Source: Thermoplasmatota archaeon
GTDB taxonomy: Archaea > Thermoplasmatota > JAKEGO01 > JANQNJ01
Direction: 5' to 3'
NCBI GenBank assembly: GCA_028279645.1
Contig: JANQNJ010000057.1
Span: 1-55,121, forward strand
Length of the DNA stretch: 55,121 nt
Below the pieces are notes generated by a model. That model ran no database searches. It was not told where the DNA came from and saw only the letters and a list, made by a program, of their open reading frames with translations. A program made the position numbers and the translations under genes. Each line of letters starts with the position of its first letter. The stretch's first letter is position 1. Shown here piece after piece: positions 29,565 through 37,799 of the stretch.

Positions 29565-29705
29565 ATCAGTGAGCTCCACTTCAGGAACTGATCACTTTCC
29601 TTAAAATCGTTTCCTTTCTCTGGGATCGGGAAGGCATCGGCGCACGCTGAGAATTTTCTGTGTCCCATTCATTCTTCAAAGGTGAACGGAAGATCGTTAC
29701 GAAGC

Positions 29706-30113
29706 CTACTTGTCGCAATCGCAGTCATCCTTCCCGGTATGGCGTGCGGTGTGAACGAACAACCTCTTCCCATCCGATGTGATGAACGCTGTTGGATACA
29801 CGCACGAGAAGCAGTGCATGTCGTTGTTGGGATCGTAGATGTTCTTCTCCACGATATCGTTCGTTGCCTTCGCCTCCATCAGCAGACATCCTTCAAGGGG
29901 CTCCTCCGATCTGTGGAACGCTCGATGGCAGCATTCACCGACAACGGACTCCGGGTTCTGCTTTAACTGCCAGTAGATCGCCTTGTTCGCTCTCAGGACA
30001 CGATGTTCCTCGTCCACGATGAACATGAAGAAAGGGAACGCATCCATGAACTCCTGTAGAGTGTCCAGTAGCTCCTCGTCATCACCGAGCTTCACTGTCC
30101 CACTGCTACCCAT
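29706..30113 (-). CDS. Stand-alone PAS-domain protein
   Basis: LQEFMDAFPFFMFIVDEEHRVLRANKAIYWQLKQNPESVVGECCHRAFHRSEEPLEGC...; Cys-rich C-terminus ending DDCDCDK. Confidence 0.75.
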   Translation of the reverse strand: MGSSGTVKLGDDEELLDTLQEFMDAFPFFMFIVDEEHRVLRANKAIYWQLKQNPESVVGECCHRAFHRSEEPLEGCLLMEAKATNDIVEKNIYDPNNDMHCFSCVYPTAFITSDGKRLFVHTARHTGKDDCDCDK

Positions 30114-30271
30114 GCTATCGCTAATATGTTGATTATTAACTATTTAAGCTTAACTAATAATGTCGGATAATGCAGTGAACCCGTTTTGACCTTTGTACTG
30201 ATTATATCGATTAGCAGCCATTCTCGGCTCGCCTTGCGCTCAATTCCGATGTGGTCGAGTTTAAATATTTA

Positions 30272-30601
30272 CTAAGCGCTCGATCTGGACCGTTCTTTCG
30301 AACATCTTCTGCAGAGGTGTTCCCTTCGACCGTTGATGGTATGTTTCTTCGAACAGGATGTGCATAAGGAAACACCGCATCCGGGGCAGGTCTTCTGCCG
30401 AATTGGATAGACCTTCTCCTCTCCGCATCTCGAACATGTGAAATCAGCTTCCCTTGAACACCAGACGCAGATGAACAGATATTCTCCGTTGACGAGATCG
30501 TACTGATCTGTACACATGTGGCAGACGGTCCTTTTACAAACCACACATCCTCTCATATCAGCTCGCGAGTTCCTATCCTTGCACATTGGACATTTTGGCA
30601 T
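30272..30601 (-). CDS. Cys-rich protein C, short paralog with only the two FYVE-like modules
   Basis: CPMCKDRNSRADMRGCVVCKRTVCHMCTDQYDLVNGEYLFICVWC / CSRCGEEKVYPIRQKTCPGCGVSLCTSCSKKHTINGRREHLCRRC. Confidence 0.8.
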   Translation of the reverse strand: MPKCPMCKDRNSRADMRGCVVCKRTVCHMCTDQYDLVNGEYLFICVWCSREADFTCSRCGEEKVYPIRQKTCPGCGVSLCTSCSKKHTINGRREHLCRRCSKERSRSSA

Positions 30602-30644
30602 CAGATCAGCTCGGTTCAACGATTAGTTCGTGGTTCAATGACGA

Positions 30645-31280
30645 TTAATTGTAGACACCCAGACTCCTGTTCAGGGTCTTGATCATAAGGTCGGTCAACA
30701 ACCTTACATTGCAATTGGGACAGTTGCCGATCCGTTCTATCCGGGTCTCCCCGGTCAGAAGCATCACGTGACTACATTCTGGGCAGTGATATGGGACCTC
30801 TTCGCCTGTTTCCTTCAATCTTCCGATGATCGGTTCCATTTCGTTCTTGTAGATCCTTTCCCGATTGATCTTCATAAGGGCTCTGTTGACGCCATCTTCC
30901 GCTTGGATCCTCTTGTACAGTTCTATTGCAGCGGAATAATGTCCTTTGGATTCAGCTAGTTCTGCATCGTCGTGCATACATTCCCTGCAAAGCCATCTAA
31001 CCCTTCCTGATCGGGTCTGTTTATTGATGCAAACTGGACAAACTGTTCTCCCACATCTGTGACAGGCCGTTGACGAATACGGAATCACTGCACCGTCGGT
31101 GCACATGGGGCACTGTAGCGAAGGATGGCGAAGGCAGAATCTGCATATCCTTCTCATTTCACCTTCCACGACATCATATACAGATACACAGGTCTTGCAG
31201 TAGATCGACCTGCAGAACACACAGGTGTGCTTTGTCTCCATGAGCGGGATCCTGTGATTACAGGATTTACAGATGACCAT
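30645..31280 (-). CDS. Cys-rich protein D, paralog of A/B with a TPR/MIT-like helical linker
   Basis: CKSCNHRIPLMETKHTCVFCRSIYCKTCVSVYDVVEGEMRRICRFC / CPMCTDGAVIPYSSTACHRCGRTVCPVCINKQTRSGRVRWLCREC / AELAESKGHYSAAIELYKRI / CPEC-x17-CPNC. Confidence 0.8.
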   Translation of the reverse strand: MVICKSCNHRIPLMETKHTCVFCRSIYCKTCVSVYDVVEGEMRRICRFCLRHPSLQCPMCTDGAVIPYSSTACHRCGRTVCPVCINKQTRSGRVRWLCRECMHDDAELAESKGHYSAAIELYKRIQAEDGVNRALMKINRERIYKNEMEPIIGRLKETGEEVPYHCPECSHVMLLTGETRIERIGNCPNCNVRLLTDLMIKTLNRSLGVYN

Positions 31281-31387
31281 CGTCTGGCTTCCCTCGTTGT
31301 GGTTAACGCATTGTAGTATGAAAAGATTTCCTGAATGAAGGCTACTCATTGGCCAACGATGTTGCTCCTACAGCGTTGCCGGGGGGT

Positions 31388-32278
31388 CTACCGCAACCCT
31401 CTCCGCCGCTTGAACTCCAATGCGAACTTGATGTAGGCCTGCGCACCGGGAGAGTTCGGATTGTAGCTCACCGCCGGCTTGCCATGGCTGGGGGCTATGC
31501 CGATGTTGCGGTCCCTTGGGACCTTGGCCCTGTAGACCTTGGACTTGAAGTGTCCCTTGATCTCCTGTTCTATGTCCCGGGCCATCTTGTGCCCCTCGTA
31601 CATCGTCAGGAGTATCCCTTCCAGTTCCAGGCTGTGGTTGAGCTTCTCCTGGACCAGGTGGAGTACGTTCAGTAGGTCCTTGACTCCCTCGACGGCGAAG
31701 TACTCGCACTGGAGGGGGACCAGGACCGCGTTGGATGCAACGAGGCTGTTCAGGGTAAGGATCCCGAGTGACGGCGGTGTGTCTATCAGGATGAAGTCGT
31801 ACCGCCTGTGGACCTTCTCCAGGGCGTCCTTGAGCCTGTAGTTCATGTCCTGGGATCCGACAAGGTCGATGGTGGCTCCCGAGAGGGTTATGTTCGACGG
31901 GATGACGTCGAGGCCCGGTATCCCCGACTTCCACTTTACATCGTCTACGGACTTCTCACCGATCAGAATGTCGTAGACCGTGTCTTTCAGGTTGGATTTA
32001 TCCAGGCCGACACCGCTGGACGAATGGCCCTGCGAGTCCATATCCACGAGCAGGGTCTTGTGACCCATCATGGCCAGTGATGCAGCCAGGTTGATCGACG
32101 TTGTCGTCTTCCCCACGCCACCCTTCTGGTTGGCGATGGCGATCACGTAGGTCTCCTTGTATCTCTTCCGCGGCGGCCTTCTGGGGAGCTTTACCATCTG
32201 AGGCCTTGGAGCCGAGGCTGCAGTGGCAGCTCGTCTCTTCCTGGCCTTTCTCCTCCTCAGCCATGCGCCCAGACCCAT
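31388..32278 (-). CDS. ParA/Soj-family P-loop ATPase with a basic N-terminal extension
   Basis: AIANQKGGVGKTTTSINLAASLAMMGHKTLLVDMDSQGHSS deviant Walker A; FILIDTPPSLGILTLNSL; ATG start preferred over GTG at 32287. Confidence 0.92.
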   Translation of the reverse strand: MGLGAWLRRRKARKRRAATAASAPRPQMVKLPRRPPRKRYKETYVIAIANQKGGVGKTTTSINLAASLAMMGHKTLLVDMDSQGHSSSGVGLDKSNLKDTVYDILIGEKSVDDVKWKSGIPGLDVIPSNITLSGATIDLVGSQDMNYRLKDALEKVHRRYDFILIDTPPSLGILTLNSLVASNAVLVPLQCEYFAVEGVKDLLNVLHLVQEKLNHSLELEGILLTMYEGHKMARDIEQEIKGHFKSKVYRAKVPRDRNIGIAPSHGKPAVSYNPNSPGAQAYIKFALEFKRRRGLR

Positions 32279-32423
32279 CTTGATCACCGGTCCCTTACCG
32301 GAGGTCCCTCAGAGGACCTCCTTGTACGTTCTGAAATGGAGTTAATCGTAATTAAAACTGTTGGGCGCCGCAGGCAAGGCAGCTTCATCAAATGATCCAA
32401 CACGTCGAGTTCGGTGGACCGGT

Positions 32424-35400
32424 TCAATCCTTCAGGGCCTTCAGCTCCTTGAGCAGGGCGTCGGCTTTGGAGTCCATGTCGTCGAAGTCGTCGAGCAGGT
32501 CTAGGTCTTCATCGATGTCGTACTCGTCATCGTCCAGCGGTTTCGTGACCATCGGCCTCATCTGTGGTGTAGTGGGTGGCGTGGTGGGCATTGGGGGCGG
32601 AGTGGAGGCTTCTGGCGCTTGCTGTGTCTGCGTGCTCGTGGTCACCGTCGTCCTCTCGACGGTCGTTCTCGTCGAGGTGGCCCCCGTCGTTGATGTACGC
32701 TTGGTCTCGGCCTTCGCCTCCGCGATCGACCTGATGTTGGGCATCGGCGTCTTTGGCATCGCAAGAGGTTTTTCTTCGGGTTCTGGCCCCGCCTGGGGCT
32801 TCGGTTCGGGTCTGGGCGCCGGCTTCGGTACTGGAGGCGTTGCCCTGAGGGTCTCGATCGGTCCGCCGGTCACCTCGGACAGGCGATTGTACAGTTTGTT
32901 GAGGTCCTTGCTCAGGTTGTCGATCTGGGCCTTCTGACCACCGATGTGCTCCTTGAGCTCGACGATACGGCGCTCCTTGGTCAGGATGTCGTTCTCCCTG
33001 TTCTTGAGGGCCTTTCTCAGGTCCTCGACCATCATCTGGTAGTCTATCTTGGTCCCCCTTCCACCGGTATCGCTCTGGGCCGAAGCAAGCATCTGTTCCT
33101 TCTCCTTGAGCTCCGCCTCGAAGTCCTGAATGACCGTGCTCATGTCGGCCATCTCCTTCTCCTGGGCTACGATCCGGTCCTTCATGACCTCTATCTGCTT
33201 CTCCCTGTCCTTCACCTTCTCCTCCAGCTTGGAGCTCTCAGGATCCCCAGTACCGAGCGACTCCACCTTCTTGCGGAGCTCGTCGATCTGGGCCTGGTTG
33301 CGTTTCTGGGCCATATCTCCGTCGGACCGTATCTTCTTGATCTCGGCGTTCCTCTCCTCGATCTCCGCCTTCAGGTCCTCGACCTGACCCTTCAACTTCG
33401 ACTCCCGCTCCACGGTCTCGTCGAGTGCGTCCTTATCCGCTTTCATCGAGGATGCAGAATCCCTCTGGTCCTTCAACTCGTCCTCGAGCTTCTCGACCTT
33501 CGCTTCCATCTCCTCCAGCTTGCGGCGCCTTTCCTCGTTCTCGGCCGCCTCCGACCTTAGCTTCGCCTTCAGCTCGTCGTTCTGCATCTGTACAGATTTG
33601 ATCTGGTCGGATGACTTCAGGAGCAGCAGGTTCTCCTTCTCTAGCTCCTCCATCTTCTCCATGATGACCTCGGCCTCTTCCTCCATCTGGGCGGCGTCCT
33701 TCGACTCCTTGAGCTTCTCCTCAAGATCGTGGACCTTGCCGAGCAGGGCCGACCTCTCTGTCTTGATCGATTCGTAGACACCCTCTATCTTCTCCAGCTC
33801 CTCGATGTGCTCACGGGCGGCCCTCTTGTCAGCCTCGAACTCGTGGACCTTCTTCTCGAGCGTGCTCTCGAGCTCGGTGACCGACCTTCTGCTCGCCTCG
33901 AGCTCTTCAAGAAGCTCCTTCCGGTCCTTATCGACGTTCTCAAGGTCGGCCTTCAGGTTCTTGTAGTCGCGCTCCACCTGTTTGAGCTCCTTGATCTCGA
34001 GGTCCTGCTGTTTGTTCTTCTCCTCCAGGACCCTCCGCTTGTCCTCTCCCTCCTTGAGCTGCTCGAGCAGCGGCTGGAGGCCGTCGATGTCCTTTTGCAG
34101 CGACTCGTTCTCCCTCTTCAGGACCTTGAGCTCGGCAGATACGCCCTCGAACTCCTTCATCGATTCGCGAAGGGCCGTGTTCTCCCTCTCTACCCCCTTG
34201 AGCCGGTCCATCTCCTTGAGACGGTCCTCGCTGTCGTTGACGATCTTGCGCAGCCTCCGGACCTCGTCCTTCGAACTGGCGAGATCTGCTGAAACGTTAT
34301 CGAACTCACGTACGCCGTCCTTGAGGACCTCGTTCTCCTTCTCGAGAGACCTCAGCTTCTCGAGGTCCTTCTTCAGTAGCTCGTGGTCCTTCAACCGGCC
34401 CAGGAGCTCGTCCTTATCCCCCTGGATGCGGCTGAGGCCGGTCCTCACCCGATCCATCTCGAGGTCGCGCCCTTCAAGGGTCTCCTCGAGACCAGCGACC
34501 TGGTTCCGAAGGTCGGAGTTCTCCTTCTTCACCTCCTCCATCTTCTTGATCATAGCCTCAAGCGACCTGATCTGCCCGTTAAGGTCTCCCACCTTGCGGG
34601 CTGCCTCCTCACGGACGTTCCTGAGGATAATACCGTGGTTCCGCTCGAGCTCGTCGGTCCTCTTGGCTGTTTCCTTCTCCGCCTTCTCCAGTTCTTCCTT
34701 GAGTCTTTCTTCGAACGCGGTCTCGCGGTCCTTCGAGCTCAGCTCAAGTTCCTTCACCTTCTTCTCCAGCTCGTCGGCGTGCTTGGTGCTGCTCTTCGAC
34801 GACCTCTGGAGCTCCCAGATGTTCTGGTCCTTCTCCTTCGCGATTGACTGGTAATGGGAAAGCTGATCTGTGAGATGTTTAACACGCTTCTCGAGGTCTT
34901 CCAGCAGCTTCTTGTTCTCGGATTTCGCGCTTTCCTGGGACGACTGGATCGATTCCTTCTCCTTCTTCAATCTATCGAGCTCTGTTCGGGTCCCCTTCAA
35001 CTTCCCTTCCAGCTCCTTGATCCTCTCGGTATGATCCTTCTGCAATCTGGCCGTCTCGGAACTGAGCTTGTCCTGAAGCGTGTGTGTCTCCTTCTTGAGC
35101 TTGTCACTGAGACTGCCGATCTCTGAGGCATGATCGCGCCTCATGTTATCGATGATGCTCTCCTTCTCCTCGATGATCTTCATCAGACCGTTGACCTTGT
35201 TCTCGTGCTTCCGGTACTCCCGGAGGATCGCCTCCTTCTCGGAGATCGCCTTGTCGATCTCTTGCCGGTGCTTCTGTTCTATCCTCTTCAGGGTGGACTC
35301 GAGCTCTCTCTCGCTCCCTCGCAGCTCCTGAACGTTCATCCTCAGGTGCTTCACATCCTCTTCGAGGGCCTTCTTGTCCACGCTGAGCCTGGAGAGCTCG

Positions 35401-36014
35401 CTCTTCAATCCTTCCCTCTCACCATCGGACCTCTTCGTCAGGTCGTCGATCCGTTTATCATAGGTCTCTGCGATCTCTATCTTCTCCCGCTTCGCCCTCT
35501 CGAGCTGGGCCGTGACGTTGCTCCTCTCCTTCTCCAGAACATCTATTCGCTTGGTCAGGTCCGCTTCCCGTTCGCGTATGAAGAAGCTCTCCTTCTTGAT
35601 GCGGTCTATCTCCTCGAGGTCGATCTTCTCGACCTCCTTTTCCCTGTCCTCCACCACCCTTATCCTATCCTCGAGCTTCCTCGTCCTGACCTCCATGTCC
35701 TTCTCCAGACCTTCGACCAGGATCTCCTTGCTCTTGACCTCGGCCAGGCGTTCCTCGGATTCCTTCTCAAGCGCGCCCCTGCGCTGGTCCATATCCTTCT
35801 GATGGGCCTCCTCCCTCTGCTTGATCTCCTTCTGGAACCTATCCTTATCCTGTTCGTGCCTCTTCTCGGCCTCCTTCAAGGAGGATTCCCTTCCTTCGAG
35901 GAGCTTCTCAAGCTTTTTTACCTCGTCCTCCCTCTCCCTCATCTCCTCCTCGAACTCCCTGATCTGGTCCAGAAAGCTTCCGCGCGATTTTCCGCTGTCT
36001 TCGTCACCGCTCAT
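32424..36014 (-). CDS. 1,196-aa coiled-coil protein with Thr/Pro-rich linker and acidic C-terminal tail
   Basis: Near-continuous heptad-like E/K/L/R sequence; no Walker motifs seen; C-terminal PAPRPEPKPQAGPEPEE...TTVTTSTQTQQAPEAS...DDDEYDIDEDLDLLDDFDDMDSKADALLKELKALKD. Confidence 0.85.
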   Translation of the reverse strand: MSGDEDSGKSRGSFLDQIREFEEEMREREDEVKKLEKLLEGRESSLKEAEKRHEQDKDRFQKEIKQREEAHQKDMDQRRGALEKESEERLAEVKSKEILVEGLEKDMEVRTRKLEDRIRVVEDREKEVEKIDLEEIDRIKKESFFIREREADLTKRIDVLEKERSNVTAQLERAKREKIEIAETYDKRIDDLTKRSDGEREGLKSELSRLSVDKKALEEDVKHLRMNVQELRGSERELESTLKRIEQKHRQEIDKAISEKEAILREYRKHENKVNGLMKIIEEKESIIDNMRRDHASEIGSLSDKLKKETHTLQDKLSSETARLQKDHTERIKELEGKLKGTRTELDRLKKEKESIQSSQESAKSENKKLLEDLEKRVKHLTDQLSHYQSIAKEKDQNIWELQRSSKSSTKHADELEKKVKELELSSKDRETAFEERLKEELEKAEKETAKRTDELERNHGIILRNVREEAARKVGDLNGQIRSLEAMIKKMEEVKKENSDLRNQVAGLEETLEGRDLEMDRVRTGLSRIQGDKDELLGRLKDHELLKKDLEKLRSLEKENEVLKDGVREFDNVSADLASSKDEVRRLRKIVNDSEDRLKEMDRLKGVERENTALRESMKEFEGVSAELKVLKRENESLQKDIDGLQPLLEQLKEGEDKRRVLEEKNKQQDLEIKELKQVERDYKNLKADLENVDKDRKELLEELEASRRSVTELESTLEKKVHEFEADKRAAREHIEELEKIEGVYESIKTERSALLGKVHDLEEKLKESKDAAQMEEEAEVIMEKMEELEKENLLLLKSSDQIKSVQMQNDELKAKLRSEAAENEERRRKLEEMEAKVEKLEDELKDQRDSASSMKADKDALDETVERESKLKGQVEDLKAEIEERNAEIKKIRSDGDMAQKRNQAQIDELRKKVESLGTGDPESSKLEEKVKDREKQIEVMKDRIVAQEKEMADMSTVIQDFEAELKEKEQMLASAQSDTGGRGTKIDYQMMVEDLRKALKNRENDILTKERRIVELKEHIGGQKAQIDNLSKDLNKLYNRLSEVTGGPIETLRATPPVPKPAPRPEPKPQAGPEPEEKPLAMPKTPMPNIRSIAEAKAETKRTSTTGATSTRTTVERTTVTTSTQTQQAPEASTPPPMPTTPPTTPQMRPMVTKPLDDDEYDIDEDLDLLDDFDDMDSKADALLKELKALKD

Positions 36015-36116
36015 CGTTGATGCACCTTCGGGCAGTGTCTGATGGGTCCCAATGGTCTGTAGGCTCCGATCACCCCGATACTGTCGGGATGTGCTGTTCC
36101 CATGTCACAGTTCCGA

Positions 36117-37799
36117 TCAGGAGGATGCTCGCTCCTCTTCGAGGATCTCCTTGAGGAACTCTTCCTTGGCCATGAGGTCGATCTTCTTCTGGAGCATCTT
36201 CTCCTTGATCCGCTTCGCCTCGAGGAAGAGCGCATGGGCCTCCATGAGGAACTTGTCCTCCTTGGCCTGCAGTTCCCTCTCCCTCATCTCGAGCTCGCTC
36301 TCGCGCTTCATGTAGACCTCTAGCTGGGTCTCCTTGCTGGAGAACTCGCTGGACCTCTTCTGCATCTCGAGCTCGCGGGCGTTCAACTCCTCCTCTTGTT
36401 TCAGAAGGGCGATCCGCTCCTCCTTGAGCTGTTGGATCTGCTTCCTGAGGTCCTTGATCTGGGAGTCATCCACCGTAGGGGTCACACCTCTCTTGCGGAG
36501 CTCCTCGATCTCGACCTCTCTCGCGATGAGTTCGACCTCTCGCTGCATGAGCTCCTCCTTGAGCTTCTCCTCCCGCTCCTGGAGCTCTATCTCCCTGGCC
36601 TTGAGGCGCTTCTCGTAGTCCATGAGCTCTGACTCGCGGGAGCGAAGCCGATTGGCGTACTCCTCCTTCTCGGCCCTGATCTGTTCGACGCCCGCGTAGG
36701 CCCCTTCCATGTCCTTCTCCCGCTCCCTCAGGTTCTCCTCGCGAGCGGCCAGCTCCCTCTCCTTTCTCGAGATCTCCTCGAACTTCGCCTCGTCGATGAT
36801 GATCTCGACCTCCTTCCTCAGGAGCTCCTCCTTCATTATCTGCAGGTCCCGCGCCTTAGTATCGAACTCTTCGTCAAGGGTCCGCCTCTGCATCTCGAGG
36901 TCGCGCCTATCCTTTCCGAGCATCGCCTCGAGCTCGGCGATCCGGGCCTGGGCCGTGACCAGGTCCTGGTCCCTGAGCGCGAGCTGCTCTTCCAACGACT
37001 TGATGTGGGCGGAGTACTCCGCAAGAAGCGCTGAATCCACAGCGGCGATCTCGACCTTCTTGTGCTCGATCCCGGCATCCTTCACGTAGTCGGCTATCTC
37101 CTCGGTCTTCGACCGGAGCTCTCCGATGAACGCATTGAGGATCGTTATCGATTCGGCCCGTTTGATCACTAGCTCCTTGTTCTCGACCTCCTTCTCCCTC
37201 TTCCTTATTGCGTCCATCTTCGTGTGGAGCTCCTTCTCCAGCTCGTTGATCCGCTCGGGAGGCATCTCTTTAACTGCTATGAGATGTGCGTTGGTCTTGC
37301 CGCTCAGCTTTACATAATCGTCTATGGCATCAAAGATCGCCTCGCCTATGCCTTGAACGTGAAGAAGGTTCTTCTTGCGCTTGAACGGTCCGTTCTTCTC
37401 CCGGTATGCGATGATCTCCTTGGCCTTCTGTTCGCCGAGGCCCGGAAGGAGGTCGAGCTCCTCGAGGGTCGCGGTGTTAACGTTGACCTGTCCGATGATC
37501 ATCGTATCGGGGACCGGTTCCTTCTGGAGGTCTCGGATATCGATCTCGCTGATGTGGATATCCGTGTCTCCCTTCACGGTCATGTAGGGGCGAATCTTCT
37601 CGAAGGTCGCCTCTCCGATCGACTTGATCTTCTGAAGCCCGTCGACGGATTCGAACTTGCCTCTCCGCTTCCGGTACCTCAGGATGGCATTGACCTTCTT
37701 TACACCCAGGTCGGGCAGTATCATCAACTGCTCCTTCGACGCTGTGTTTATGTTGATCTTACCTTCAAGTGTACCTAGTTGTTTCTCCGCATCGGTCAT
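36117..37799 (-). CDS. Double ComEA-like helix-hairpin-helix protein with a long coiled-coil C-terminus
   Basis: ININTASKEQLMILPDLGVKKVNAILRYRKRRGKFESVDGLQKIKSIGEATFEKIRPYM and VNVNTATLEELDLLPGLGEQKAKEIIAYREKNGPFKRKKNLLHVQGIGEAIFDAIDDYV; then ~350 aa coiled coil. Confidence 0.88.
   Translation of the reverse strand: MTDAEKQLGTLEGKININTASKEQLMILPDLGVKKVNAILRYRKRRGKFESVDGLQKIKSIGEATFEKIRPYMTVKGDTDIHISEIDIRDLQKEPVPDTMIIGQVNVNTATLEELDLLPGLGEQKAKEIIAYREKNGPFKRKKNLLHVQGIGEAIFDAIDDYVKLSGKTNAHLIAVKEMPPERINELEKELHTKMDAIRKREKEVENKELVIKRAESITILNAFIGELRSKTEEIADYVKDAGIEHKKVEIAAVDSALLAEYSAHIKSLEEQLALRDQDLVTAQARIAELEAMLGKDRRDLEMQRRTLDEEFDTKARDLQIMKEELLRKEVEIIIDEAKFEEISRKERELAAREENLREREKDMEGAYAGVEQIRAEKEEYANRLRSRESELMDYEKRLKAREIELQEREEKLKEELMQREVELIAREVEIEELRKRGVTPTVDDSQIKDLRKQIQQLKEERIALLKQEEELNARELEMQKRSSEFSSKETQLEVYMKRESELEMRERELQAKEDKFLMEAHALFLEAKRIKEKMLQKKIDLMAKEEFLKEILEEERASS

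Noticed and set aside
35130-36020. 296-aa Leu-rich plus-strand ORF, and similar ones at 33729-34854
   Set aside because: Antisense to the long coiled-coil gene; the Leu/Ser-rich composition is the mirror of GAG/AAG (E/K) codons.
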